64,000 nt of DNA from Harmothoe impar (lineage: Eukaryota; Annelida; Polychaeta; Phyllodocida; Polynoidae). The translations under genes were made by a program, and so were the position numbers. Of this stretch, positions 32,475 through 43,597 are shown in pieces (position 1 is the stretch's first letter; the number at the start of each line of letters is the position of its first letter). The notes below the pieces were generated by a model. The model was not told the origin of the DNA, did not search any database, and saw nothing but the letters and a program-made list of their open reading frames with translations. The stretch spans positions 17,631,014 through 17,695,013 of the forward strand of contig OX381707.1 of the NCBI GenBank assembly GCA_947462335.1, read 5' to 3'.

Positions 32475-32655
32475 GTAAGTGAACTATAAGTAGATTATCT
32501 GCTCAAGTGAAGCTGTTGTTTGTTTGATGTATAATATACATGATAGACTCCGGGGTTATACCAATATGCCATGCCTCTATAATTATGTAAATTCTATACA
32601 TGTAGCATGTATGATTATTACCTTGCCTTATACTTATGTGTTTTTTTTCGCTGAG

Positions 32656-32708
32656 CACAAGGTTGGCGCAATACTGAACCTTATTGACTTCATGCGGAGT
32701 CAGTCAGA
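32656..32708 (+). CDS. Predicted exon (KVGAILNLIDFM)
   Basis: Between a CTGAG acceptor and an AGA/GTAAGT donor the frame reads HKVGAILNLIDFMRSQSE. The exon at 45459 is a paralogue (CKVGSLLWVMDFFLGGTSS) with the same phase and donor. The pattern is helical. Only the conservation between copies supports it. Confidence 0.4.
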
Positions 32709-33016
32709 GTAAGTATATTCTTGTAGTTCTAGATGAGAAGGGGATTTTTTTGAAGCTCGAAAATAATACGCAAGACGGTTGTGACCGGGCGGCCTCTGAT
32801 CCCCCAATAGCGGGCAGGAGGTTGCCCAAGTCCTCTTGAGACTACTGAGCGAACTAGGGCCAGTGGTCCCGGGTGGCAGGCAAGTACCTAGTGTCATTTT
32901 TTTAAATGATTAAAGTTTGATGAGACAATAGTTCTGTAGCTTAATTCTAACTGATGTCATGGGGCTTGTAGAAAGAGGTTTACGAGGATATTTATTGTGC
33001 CCTAATCCAATTGTAG

Positions 33017-33137
33017 AACACTGACATGTGGAATGATGTACCCGCCATGGAGCTCGACATCCTGGCAAAGGACAACCTGGACCTCAACAGCCCACCAAAG
33101 CACAAGGTGGACCTTGCTGCAGCTGGGGCACTAATCA
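33017..33137 (+). CDS. Predicted exon, MELDI type (truncated)
   Basis: After a TTGTAG acceptor the frame reads NTDMWNDVPAMELDILAKDN, LDLNSPPKHKVDLAAAGALI. The copies at 43598 and 44544 share WNDVPxMELDIPAEDxPPKHK. The exon is cut at about 33138 by a half copy of the CAGGCATGGGATT MITE. Confidence 0.4.
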
Positions 33138-33440
33138 TGCATGGGATTAGGGTTTGAAGAAAAATCCAAAAAGTGTTCTCCAGCCGATTATTCATTTACC
33201 TGGCAATTGTATAGAAAGATACTAACAACGTTATGGAAATTAATTCATTGATTGATTGTTAGGTAGTTTAACGTCCGGAGGGCAAGTTGCATTTTGCATT
33301 CCGGACTGCCATTAGCTTAAGTTATTCACAAGTAATGGTAGGCCGAAGGCTTACCAAGGGTGATCGTATCCAGGATGATCGAATCTATGAGATGAGCCAA
33401 GAGATGGAAATCCCGCTCCTACACATTTAAGCAAGGGTTC

Positions 33441-34105
33441 GTTTGTTTTTTTGTTTGTGTAGTTTAACGTCCCACTGACTATGCAGGTGAGACTTACTCA
33501 AGTTTCAGTTTTTCACAAGTAAGAAGGTAGGCCGAAGGCCTACCTCCGATGATCGTATCCAGGATGATCGAATCTATGCGATGAGCCAAAAGATAGAAAT
33601 CCCGCTCCTACACATTTACCGAAGCAAGGGTTTTTTAACCTCCGACACCACATAGACATGGTGTGAGAGGGACAGGCCTTTGTTATGCTGTAAGTCTACC
33701 ACAGCATGGGAAAGAGCAGCCATAGGTATAGTCGGGAAGCAATGAAAACTCCAAGCTGATACAAACTGTGTGCCATCAGTCTGGAGTGATACATCCCGAC
33801 TCGCCAAACTAGTCTCCCCCATTTTTCCCCCCCCATTTTTTCCATTTTTTGTATTTTTTTGTATTTTGTATTTTATTTATTTTTTAATTTTCCATTTCAT
33901 ATTTTGTCCCATAGTTGGGTTTCCTTTAAGAATTTTAATACATTTTCGTCATTAGTGGTGTTGAAAACACTGTACATAGATGTTGTGTCTGCAAGATGTT
34001 TTCTTCTACTTTCTGCAGTCCTTCTACAGTGGAGTAGAAGATGCTCCACTGTCAGGCGAGTACTGCAGTCTTGACATCTTGGTTCATATTCACCATTCAG
34101 TCTGT
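33441..34105 (-). mobile_element. 5'-truncated LINE-A copy abutting the long LINE-A
   Basis: It carries the full LINE-A 3' UTR from the TTTGTTTGTGTAGTTTAACG tail and the last ~100 bp of ORF2 (GATGCTCCACTGTCAGGCGA). At 34105 it directly meets the tail of the next LINE-A in the same orientation, so two copies stand head to tail. An older LINE remnant (33245-33430) with GTAGTTTAACGTCCGGAGGG precedes it. Confidence 0.8.
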
Positions 34106-34568
34106 ACTTTGTTTGTTTGTTTGTGTAGTTTAACGTCCCACTGACTATGCAGGTGAGACTTACTCAAGTTTCAGTTTTTCACAAGTAAGAAGGTAGGCCG
34201 AAGGCCTACCTCGGATGATCGTATCCAGGATGATCGAATCTATGAGATGAGCCAAAAGATAGAAATCCCGCTCCTACACATTTACCGAAGCAAGGGTTCT
34301 TTAACCTCCGACACCACATAGACATGGTGTGAGAGGGACAGGCCTTTGTTATGCTGTAAGTCTACCACAGCATGGGAAAGAGCAGCCATAGGTATAGTCG
34401 GGAAGCAATGAAAACTCCAAGCTGATACAAACTGTGTGCCATCAGTCTGGAGTGATACATCTCGACTCGCCAAACTAGTCTCCCCCATTTTTTTTTTCAT
34501 TTTTTGTATTTTTTTTTTGTATTTTTTTTTGAATTTTTTATTTTATTTATTTTTTTTAATTTTCCATT

Positions 34569-36761
34569 TCATATTTTGTCCCATAGCTGGGTTTCCTTTA
34601 AGAATTTTAAAACATTTTCGTCATTAGTAGTGTTGAAAACACTGTACATAGATGTTGTGTCTGAAAGATGTTTTCTTCTACTTTCTGCAGTCCTTCTACA
34701 GTGGAGTAGAAGATGCTCCACTGTCAGACGGGTACTGCAGTCTTGACATCTTGGTTCATATTCCCCATTCAGTCTGTACTCGTGTGTCAGTTTAGTGTGA
34801 CCGATCCTTAGACGGTTTAATCTCACTTGTTCTGCTCGTTTTAGCTTTTTCCTCATTGTCACTCCTTTCAGTTTTGGCTGAACTGAGTACATGGTATTAT
34901 GGCCCTTTTCTTTGTTCCATGCAGCTTGCCATTTTGCTTTCATGTGGCTATCTATGGATGGTAACAGGTCAGTGTATGGAATGGGAGTTAGGCGAGGTCT
35001 CAGACTCAGAGCTCTCTTTGCAGCTTCATCTGCTTCCTCATTTCCTTCGATTCCAATGTGACTTGGTAGCCAGCAGAAAAGTACTTCTTTTTTCTTCCTT
35101 TTCAGGTCAGAGGTTCTCTTTCGCATGTCGCGTATCAGTGGATTGACACGCATATATTGGAGCATTGCCTGCAGACATGACTTGGAGTCTGAGAAGACAA
35201 TAAATTTGTTCTCTTTGCAATCATCCATCCACTCTACTGCTTCAAGAAGTGCACTGGCCTCTGCAGTGAAAATGCTGGCTTTAGGGTGTAGGCGTCCACT
35301 GAGATTCTGAGATGGTGTGTGAACTCCATAACCTACCCTTTCATTGTCTTTTGACCCATCTGTATAGATTGGCATGTGATCTTTATATTTTTCCTCAATA
35401 GTTTTCAGATTCTTTTTGAAAAGAGCAGGGTTTGTGTCTGCCTTTTTGTTTTTTGTGAGGTCCAAGTTGACACTGGGCTTCCCTACTAGCCATGGGGGAG
35501 TATCTGGTGGTCTGATTTCCCTGACATTCTTGAGTGGGAGTCCTACTTCCCCAACCAGGGTTTTCACCCGAACCGAGAAAGGTTTGGTGGTGTTTGCTTT
35601 TCCCAGGTATATGGTCTCACTGTTTGAATTGAAAATGGTGTCATGTGTCGGGTTTCTCCTATTTGCTTTGACTTTGGCTGCGTAGGGAAGGGAAAGATTT
35701 TCTCTCCTGAGATTGAGAGGAGGTACGTTGCTCTCTACCTCGATACTTTTGATGCGTGATGTACGGAACGCACCCAGGCATAGTCTTAGCCCCTGATTTT
35801 GGATTGGGTCCAACCTTCGTAGGGATGTTGCTGATGCCGAGCCATACACTATGCAACCATAGTCAAGTCTTGAGAGCACATATGTTTTATACAGAGTCAG
35901 GAGGATTTCCTGATCTGCACCCCATTCCTTGTGGGAGAGGACCTTCAATAGGTTTAGTCCTGGTTGACACTTCCTACGGAGGTACTCAATGTGTGCTTCA
36001 AAAGATAGCTTCCTGTCAAATATCAATCCCAGAAATTTGGCCTCATCTGCCACTGCTATTTCTGTGTTCTGGAGTCGGAGTGCAGGTTCATCCGTGCATC
36101 CTCTTTTCCGGCAGAAGTGAACGCAGGTGGTTTTCTGTTGGGAGAATTTGAAGCCGTTCTCAGTGGTCCAGGTCTCTAGATGATTTATGGCCTGTTGTAG
36201 CTTTCGCTCTATTGTGGTCATATTTCTGGATCTGTAGCAGATGACAAAGTCATCTACATACAAGGAGCAATTGAGATCTTTTTGTAGGGTTTTGGTGATG
36301 TCATTGATCTTTATTCCGAATAAAGTTACTGAGAGAAGACAGCCCTGAGGGACTCCCATTTCCTGCTCTTTTTTGCTTGATAGTGTAGAGCCGAGGCGGA
36401 CACTGAAGCGTCTTTTGGCAAGGAATTTGGAGCTGAAGATGGGAAGTCTTCCTCTTAGTCCCATGTTGTAAACATCCTTGAGGATTCCATACTTCCATGT
36501 TGTATCGTAGGCCTTTTCCATGTCGAAAAAGACTGCCACCGTATGTTCTTTCTGGGCAAAACCGTCACGAATGTAGCTCTCTAATCTCACTAGGTGGTCA
36601 GTGGTACTGCGTTGGTGGCGAAAACCAGACTGGGCTGGGTTAAGGAGGTTGTTTCTCTCCAGATACCAGACCAGTCTGTTGTTTACCATTCTTTCCATGG
36701 TTTTGGCTACACAACTAGTCATGGCTATAGGTCGATAGTTGACAGCTTTGGTATGGTCCAT
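34569..36761 (-). pseudogene. LINE-A ORF2, C-terminal part: RT palm/thumb and RNase H
   Basis: The 730-codon frame starts inside RT (NYRPIAMTSCVAKTMERMV) because of the insertion at 36805. It keeps FFDMEKAYDTTW, GVPQGCLLSVTLFG and the YVDD box, so the RT active site is intact. The RNase H domain follows: IYTDGSKD, FTAEASALLEAVEW, FSDSKSCLQA and IEGNEEADEAAKRA supply the Asp-Glu-Asp-Asp set. A C-terminal CCHC-like stretch (CQDCSTRLTVEHLLLHC) precedes the TGA at 34569. A full enzyme would need the N-terminal part at 37124-38649. Confidence 0.9.
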
Positions 36762-36804
36762 TCCGGGTTTCGGGATTGGGACTACAATAGCATCTGACCA
36801 TGAT

Positions 36805-37123
36805 TTGTTTGTTTGTGTAGTTTAACGTCCCACTGACTATGCAGGTGAGACTTACTCAAGTTTCAGTTTTTCACAAGTAAGAAGGTAGGCCGAAGGCCTA
36901 CCTCCGATGATCGTATCCAGGATGATCGAATCTATGAGATGAGCCAAAAGATAGAAATCCCGCTCCTACACATTTACCGAAGCAAGGGTTCTTTAACCTC
37001 CGACACCACATAGACATGGTGTGAGAGGGACAGGCCTTTGTTATGCTGTAAGTCTACCACAGCATGGGAAAGAGCAGCCATAGGTATAGTCGGGAAGCAA
37101 TGAAAACTCCAAGCTGATACAAA
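36805..37123 (-). mobile_element. LINE-A 3' end inserted into LINE-A RT
   Basis: A 319-bp LINE-A 3' UTR fragment, from the TTTGTTTGTTTGTGTAG tail to CTGATACAAA, interrupts the RT. CATGAT stands on both sides (36799-36804 and 37124-37129), and the sister copy at 20920 has it once. The insert has the same orientation as its host. Confidence 0.85.
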
Positions 37124-38649
37124 CATGATACCGGGTAGCTTCCAGTAGTCCAGATACTGTTGAGTATTGCCAGGAGAAGAACCAGTTGCTCCTCAGGCAG
37201 GTTTTTAAGCATCTGGTAGTGTACGTCATCCGGGCCTGGGCTGGAGTCCTTGGCTGTTTGGAGGGCATGGTGTAATTCATCCTCTGAGAACTCCATGTTG
37301 TAGTGCTCCTCATTGTTGGAATTGAATTTGAGTCGCTCCTGTTCCTTTTTCTTTTTGTGGCGTAGAAAAGCCTCCGTGTAGTTTCCACCAGAAGACACAT
37401 CCGCAAACTGTGAGGCTAATGCCTCAGTAATCTCCTCTTTTGTCTCTATCTGTTTGTTATTTCCGTTTTTTGTAAGTTGGTAAACTGTTTCAGACGTATC
37501 GCCATTCATCCGTTTTATTGCTTTCCAAACCTTCTTCATGGGTGTGTTCGAAGTAAGGGTGCTGACAAATTTGCGAAAGGACTCTCTCTGTGCTTCTTTA
37601 AATATCATCTTGCTTTTTGCTTTGGCCAGAAGGAGCTTGTCCATATTAGAAGGTGAAAAGTTGGAATTAAAACGATTTTGAGCTGCCCTCCTCTCCTTCT
37701 TTGAACGCTGACATTCCTCATTGAACCACGGCTTGGACTTCTTTGATGGTGACTTGGACGTTTTGCCAATGCACTGATGGCTTACATCCAGGAGGGTCCT
37801 GGTAAAATAATCTGCCGGGACCTCCTCTTCCATTACTTGGTTCATTGGTAGAAAGGATGTCCGACAGAGGCGCTTAAATTCGTCCCAGTCGGCTCGGTTC
37901 ACCTTCCAGGTGGGGTTCTTGTCGTTGTTGGTGTTCTTTTTCCTTGTTTGTAAAATTATTGGGTAGTGGTCACTTCCACAAAGGTCATCGTACACATGCC
38001 ACTGGAAATCTGTGAAAATTTTGGGGTGGCATAGTGTAAGATCAAGAGATGAGAGTGTCCCAGTTGCTGGATGTTGGTAAGTGGGTACCTTGGTGTTGAA
38101 GAGACATAGGGATTGTTGATCTATCAGATTTTCAATACTCTGTCCTCTCTCATCGTTCTTTTTTGAGCCCCACATGCGGTTGTGGGCATTCATGTCTCCG
38201 AGCAAGATGTAAGGTTGTGGAAGCTGTTTGACAATACTTGAGAGGTCTTTGCGGCAGATTTTTGGTTTGCCCTCTCCAGATGGTGGTAGGTAGATAGAGC
38301 AGATCGTCACTGGGGTGTTGATTGTGACATTCACTGCCACCGCCTGAAGTTGGGTGTTGAGCTGCACTTGGCGCTGTGGATGAGATTTGGAGACCAGTAT
38401 TGCAGACCCTCCCGATGGAAAGTTGGGGTCTGGGATCATGCAGTAGGTTTTGTAGCCGGTCATTTCCACAGTCTCCGCTGATGTTACTTTGGTCTCCTGC
38501 AGGCATACAGCTACAGGAGAGAAATCTGAGAAGAGGAGCTCAAGGTCCTCCTTTTTAGCCCTGAATCCTCTGCAGTTCCACTGTATAATGGTTTCTTTGG
38601 TTTCTTTATCCATTGGTTTGCTTGGTGCCGTGCTCATCAAGTAGAACAC
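37124..38649 (-). pseudogene. LINE-A ORF2, N-terminal part: endonuclease and RT fingers
   Basis: The frame starts MFYLMSTAPSKPMDKETK. It holds the APE endonuclease blocks (QWNCRGFRAKKEDL, VCLQETKV, GDMNAHNRMWGS, GSDHYPIIL), a linker with KPWFNEECQRSKKERRAA, and the RT entry PGPDDVHYQMLKNLPEEQLV. It reaches IWTTGSYPVS and then runs into the 3' UTR insert, adding about 20 foreign residues before a stop (37054). The frame has no other break, unlike the sister copy. Confidence 0.9.
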
Positions 38650-40402
38650 TAAATTTGTTGTTTAGATCGACTCGGTTGATAAGCTTCTTAGGGGGAGGAT
38701 GATGTCCCCTTCTCTCTGGTGATAGGGTGGTCTTCTTTCCCGGCAGATCTTTGCCAAACCGCCTCCCAACATTGGTGTTTGCTTTGGTTTCCCTCTTAGC
38801 CGGTTGTTTTGGGGCCGGTGGAGAAGCCGCCTTCCCTGAGTAGGATGTCTGCCCAATTGGTGTGGGCAGGAAGGAAGGTGTTGGTCTGCGTGGCGTTTGG
38901 TCTTTAGATGTGGAGGTAGGTGGTGTTTCGACAATTTCAGAGTTGGCGCGCAACACCGCCAGCATTTTACCAATATTCTGTCACCTGGGATTAAAGTTGA
39001 AGGGTTTCCCACCCTGCGACCCAGAAGCTTTTGGGTGAGCTTCTGTCGGTTGAGGTCTAGGTGTTTCAAAAACCCCAGCACCGTGTGTTTGGGATCCCGA
39101 TGGTTTTGGGATCACGGGCCCGGGTGGCGCTTCTTGCGACCTGGGATTTGGGTTGCTCAGTGGGATAGGATGAGATGGAGCATGATCCCCACTCTGCGAC
39201 CCAGAGGCTTTTGGGTGCGCATCTGCCGGTCGAGGTCCTGGTGTTTGAGGGACCTCAACAGCAGATGTTTGGGATCCTGATGGTTTTGGGATCATGGCAA
39301 CAGGGAGAGGTGGTCTTTGTCCGTTGCTGCCAGTTTGATTCTGGCATGTGCATTTGCATTTTTGGCATGGGAATTTGGCTGCCTCTGAGAAGGGGAGGCC
39401 GGATGGTTCTGTGGTTCTTGATTTCACAATTTTCCTTGCATCAGAGTAGGGGATCCTTTGCTGTATGCAGGTGGTTTGGATGTCCTTCTCCTCGAGAAAG
39501 CGAGGGGATTTCTTGGAGAAAGAAGGGTGGTCCCCATTGCAGTTGGTGCAGTGGGGTGCCTCTTTACATCCTTCCGTTGGGTGACCTTTCCGACTACACC
39601 ACCCACACGTTTCTTGGCTGCTACATCTGTTGTGTGTGTGGCCAAATTTTTGGCATCTGTAGCAGTGCATCGGCTTTGGGATGAAGTCCTCGACTTTGAT
39701 GCTAAGGTAACCACATTTTATTGTTTTTGGTGCTGCTGGTTGGTCGAAAGTCAGTATAAATGTACTGGTTTCAATAACCTTTCCCATTCTTTTCATTTTT
39801 ATTTGCTTTACTTCGCTGACTCCGATTTCTGACAGTTCATCAGTGATTTCCTGTTCGGAGGTTCCCACAAGGTCCCAACAACGGATGACCCCTTTCGAGG
39901 AGTTGAGGGACCTATGAGGGGAAACCCTTACTGGAATCCCTGCCAGAGTTTCCATTTTTAGCAGGCCCTTGCTGTGCTGTCTTTTCTCGACCTCAACTAG
40001 CAAGGTACCTGCTCTAGTTTTTTTGATTGTTTTAGCATCACCAGCACTGCCTTTGATGGCCTTACTGATGACAAAAGGAGATGTCCTAGATAGAGACCCA
40101 CCTTGCTGGAGAGGTTCCACTAGTAGGAACCTTGGCCAGTTGTGGGAATTGTAGTCTCCTGTTTCTTGTCTCTTAGCAGCACTGGCAGTTTCGCCAGTGC
40201 TTTCTCTGGTTCTTTTAACAGCTTTTGACTGTTCTGTTTCTTTTAATTGGCCTTGTGGGGCCATGGTTTCTTTTCTTCCAGACGCTGATAAGCCGTCCTC
40301 AGCCTGGTTGCCTACCGAGGTACGTTGCAGTTTGTTTTGTGTCGGGCCTGCATCCGACTTTGAGTTAGTATCTTGGTGTACTATCATGGTTGGGTTATCC
40401 AT
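38606..40402 (-). pseudogene. LINE-A ORF1 (gag-like, CCHC zinc knuckles), one nonsense codon
   Basis: The frame opens MDNPTMIVHQDTNSKSDAGP at 40402 and runs about 598 codons with one TGA (38981-38983), where the sister copy at 22750 has TCA. An RRM-like/gag core (FVISKAIKGSAGDAKTIKK, SLNSSKGVIRCWDLVG) is followed by zinc knuckles at residues 247-299: CYRCQKFGHTHNRC, CGWCSRKGHPTEGC, and a third whose last Cys is replaced (CTNCNGDHPSFSKKS). The C-terminal third is Pro/Ser-rich with PKPSGSQ repeats. ORF1p would bind the LINE RNA. Confidence 0.85.
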
Positions 40403-40519
40403 CCCTTTAAGTCATTTTAAGCCCTTTCAGGATGACGAGCAAGGATGGGGTGCTGCAACCTAGGGTTTTAATCGCCTTTTACGATTCGGTCTACACAGGA
40501 GTGCATCCCGGTGAAGTTA

Positions 40520-40750
40520 GGGTTCTTTAACCTCCGACACCACAATAGATATGGTGTGAGAGGGACAGGCCTTTTGTTATGCAGTAAGTCTACCACAGCA
40601 TGGGACATATGTCTGGAATAATACTTCCCAACTCACCAAGCTACCAACCCCCATCTATACTCTTTTTGTATCGCCACCCCCCCTTTATTTCATATTCCGT
40701 CCCACAATTGAACCTCCTTGAGGAATTTCAATATATCTTCTTCCTCAGTG
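40520..40750 (-). mobile_element. Old LINE-A 3' UTR remnant
   Basis: GGTTCTTTAACCTCCGACAC, GGTGTGAGAGGGACAGGCC and CATATTCCGTCCCACAATTG match the LINE-A 3' UTR with many changes. It sits directly against the 5' end of the long LINE-A, so the long copy probably inserted into or beside it. Confidence 0.55.
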
Positions 40751-40839
40751 CTTAAGTTTTGAGAATCGCCACTGCAAGGGTAAAGGGCCTATGTCGGGAG
40801 GATCTACCATATCCAAAAGAGAAAATCAATAAAGAAGTC

Positions 40840-41345
40840 GTCACCTACACTACTGCGAACAATCCTACAGATATGCCAATCCCCAAGATCCTGAACCAAT
40901 ACCCGTATTACAGGCAAATCCAGTGAAAATGAGAAACACCCATCTAGAATGAGAAGAATTCTCTGGTACACTCAACACCCCCATCTTAGTCTCCCACCTT
41001 TCCATGTGCTTCTTGTAAATATTGTATTGATATACAGCAGACCAAAACTATCACCACCTCCAAGAACAGCCGGTTAAAAATTGTGGGTCACAACACTTGC
41101 AAATCTAAGAACGTCATTTACCTTTTGATGCGCCATGCAAAATGTAGGTCAAATCTTGAAGATGATTTAGAGGAAACTCCAATTACTTCAATTCAACCAT
41201 AGGTTGGGGCCCCGACAGGGTTGCCATGATGATAGTTGACTCTACCGCCCAGTCGACCAATCAAGAACGCCTCTTAGAAACCTGGGAAACGAACAATCTC
41301 AATGTCCAAAGCTAAGGTCATTTTCAAGATACATGCAGTCGGTTT
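40840..41345 (+). pseudogene. Penelope-like element fragment (GIY-YIG region), decayed
   Basis: Scattered frames match the intact version at 46000: PVLQANPVK, then KIVGHNTCKSKNVIYLL, then ERLLETWE near the end. The TCKSKNVIYLL strand and a C-terminal LLETW are typical of PLE endonuclease domains. The GIY-YIG core itself is broken (IYLLMRHAKCRSNLE). Many indels show it is old. Confidence 0.5.
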
Positions 41346-41435
41346 TAGATCTATCATACTGGCCTTGTTTTAACCGATTCATGCATATCTTCCCAGAGTC
41401 CCACACATGTTTCCCGTTTCATATTGTATCTACAG

Positions 41436-41524
41436 GTTAAACAACCGGACCCTGATGGACCTCATGGAGGAAAAGGGGGTAAAGATGCCAGAGCATCTGG
41501 CAAAGGACCTAAAGGATAAGGATG
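41436..41524 (+). CDS. Predicted exon (LNNRTLMDLMEEKG)
   Basis: Acceptor TGTATCTACAG and donor GATG/GTAAGT enclose 89 nt reading LNNRTLMDLMEEKGVKMPEH and LAKDLKDKDG. The donor and following intron (to about 41990) duplicate 32475-32960, so this is a paralogous copy of that gene segment. No domain is recognised. Confidence 0.45.
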
Positions 41525-42041
41525 GTAAGTGAACTATAAGTAGATTATCTGCTCAAGTGAACCTGTTGTTTGTTTCATGTATAATAGACATGATAAGACT
41601 CCGGGGTTATACCAATATGCCATGCCTCTATAATTATGTAAATTCCATACATATAGCAAGAATCCCCTCCCCCCCCTGTAAGATAAGAGATAAGGTGTAA
41701 GTGTCTGAAGGCTCCTTTTTTGTTGGCTATTGGTGTGGACAGAGTGGGAGTGTATAATATGATTATTACCTTGCCTTATACTTATGTGTTTTTTTTGAAG
41801 CTCGAAAATAAAACGCAAGACGGTTGTGACCGGGCGGCCTCTCATCCCCCAATAGCGGGCAGGAGGTTGCCCAAGTCCTCTTGAGACTGCTGAGCGAACT
41901 AGGGCCAGTGGTCCCGGGTGGCAGGCAAGTACCTAGTGTCGTTTTTTTAAATGATTAAAGTTTGATGAGACAATAGTTCTGTAGCTCAGGCATGGGATTG
42001 GGTTTTGAAGAAAAATCCAAAAAGCAGCCAAAAGACGTTTT

Positions 42042-42764
42042 CTTTGTTTCTGTAGTTTAACGTCCCACTGATTGATTGATTCATTTGTTTAACGTCCAGA
42101 CGTACATCAAGTACCTCACGGGACATCTCAAGTTGGCAAGGAGTCATCCACAAATAGTGGTAGTCTGCCTTGCAGTAGTAGGACAGATATTTATATGCTG
42201 CTTGCCCAATACAGCAGTGACCGCATCTATGGTTGATCGAATCTATGAAATGAATGACCGCATCTATGAGGTGAGGGAGAAAACCGCTACCGGGGCACGT
42301 CCCCTACTCTTTTCGAAGGATAGCAAGTGTTCTTTTATTTGCCTGGCCCTAACTACCTGGGCTAGTACCATAGTAGGCAGGGCCAGACAAACCACGGCCT
42401 TTGATATCTCAGACGTGGTTCACTGAGGAGGAATCCCATGCCAGACCACCAGCAAGAAGGCCCGGGCCCGCGCATATGGACAGCGGTTGCCAAACAGCTT
42501 ACGTGACTGATCACACCAGTAAGGCACGAGACCCCTCAAGTTTTGGCGCCTTTTACGAATCCGGTATGCCCATTGGTATTATGGAAGGCTCCCGATGAAG
42601 TTATTCTACTCCTTCATGCCCCCATCATGAAGGTCCCCACTAACACAGGGGGAAACGTCCCACTGACTATGCAGGTGAGACTTACTCAAGTTTCAGTTTT
42701 TCACGAGTAAGAAGGTAGGCCAAAGGCCTACCTCTGATGATCGTATCCAGGATGATCGAATCTG
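42042..42764 (-). mobile_element. LINE-A 3' fragment hosting a retroposon
   Basis: TCTTTGTTTCTGTAGTTTAACGTCCC-type tail begins it (motif TGTAGTTTAACGTCCCACTG at 42051). It resumes after the retroposon as CTATGCAGGTGAGACTTACT and ends near GGATGATCGAATCT. About 140 bp of LINE-A are present. Confidence 0.65.
42072..42653 (-). mobile_element. 582-bp LINE-derived retroposon, AACGTCCCACTGA duplication
   Basis: A complete copy of the family. A perfect 13-bp duplication, AACGTCCCACTGA, lies at 42059-42071 and 42654-42666. The minus-strand 3' end is GTTAAACAAATGAATC with a short repeat tail. The 5' end carries CCGGATTCGTAAAAGGCG, also present in the LINE-A 5' UTR. It encodes no protein. Confidence 0.85.
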
Positions 42765-43274
42765 GGGGTCATTTTGTATACATTGCATGTCATGAAGGCC
42801 TCTAGAGACTGAGACCCCCCCCCCATTAATGTTAAAATATTTTTACATTGGATCTGCACAAATCACAGGGGTGACCTTTTGGCCTTAAAAAATCCGGAAA
42901 TCCGGAAGAATCCCATGCCTGTGTATCTAAACTCACTCTCCTTTCCACTCCAGAAAAGGAAGAGAAGGAGGTCCAGTATTGGGGAAAGTGTGATGGTTAG
43001 TAATTTGGACAATTACCATCTAAGAAGGCTTTATTGTAATTATTACCTCCCATGCACACTTTGTAGTTTTCATAAATATTGAGAATTTTTTTTATGGCAT
43101 TGTGGTGATAGTAGAAGAGTTAAATTCCCTAAATGCATTATGAAAAGGATCACAGCCTACTTGGAAGATAAACTAATGTTGCTTGGCTCAAAATTGACTT
43201 AATTTTTAATTCCCATGTATTTTACATTCAAAGGTAGCCTGCTCTGTACAAAACAGCAGGTGCTTCATCTGCAG

Positions 43275-43343
43275 GCTCTGGGGAACCTGATTAGATTCTC
43301 AACTCTGACGCCACGGAAGAAGAGGAGGAGGAGGTCAAGTCTC
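43275..43343 (+). CDS. Exon c, first copy (23 codons, basic)
   Basis: Acceptor CATCTGCAG and donor CTC/GTGAGT enclose 69 nt: ALGNLIRFSTLTPRKKRRRR then SSL. Copies at 44222-44290 and 45136-45204 have the same 69-nt length with GTAAGT donors. A length divisible by three lets copies be spliced in tandem without frame loss. The RKKRRRRSS core resembles a nuclear localisation signal next to a kinase site. Confidence 0.55.
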
Positions 43344-43597
43344 GTGAGTAGTTTCTTCCCACTTCTATATCAAAGGAATTTCACACTGATTTCATATTGA
43401 TGATATACACCATATTTTATTAGTTCTCAACATTTATCCTCATTATGAAAATAAATTTGCAAATAAAAGAAATTTCCAATGATGATTTCTCATCAGTCAC
43501 CGTTTCCAATTATCCAGATGCTTTGATTGTTGATATTCTTGCCTTTTCAGTTAGCTGACCCATCAGACAAACCGCACTTCCCTAAATCAAATCGTAG

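Larger units (their letters stand above)
34106..40519 (-). mobile_element. Nearly complete LINE-A (I-like non-LTR retrotransposon)
   Basis: In minus orientation it holds a short 5' UTR with the box AATCGTAAAAGGCGA (about 40480-40495), ORF1 with zinc knuckles, ORF2 with endonuclease, RT and RNase H, and a ~450-bp 3' UTR ending in a (CAAA)n tail. ORF1 and ORF2 overlap by 44 nt. The RNase H and CCHC ORF1 place it in or near the I superfamily. Three lesions are seen: a nonsense codon in ORF1 (about 38983), the 319-bp insertion in RT (36805-37123), and loss of the final Cys of the third knuckle. Otherwise it is well preserved, implying fairly recent activity. Confidence 0.9.
41987..42921. mobile_element. 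CAGGCATGGGATT MITE split by nested insertions
   Basis: The left 55 bp and right 155 bp match the 227-bp MITE at 25793. Between them lies a LINE-A end (about 42042-42764), which itself holds a 582-bp retroposon. TGTAGCT and TGTATCT flank the outer ends, an imperfect repeat. The left flank matches 32936 and the right flank matches 43852, so recombination between copies is possible. Confidence 0.7.

Noticed and set aside
34856..36151. Plus-strand frames within the long LINE-A
   Set aside because: They are antisense shadows of the ORF2 frame.
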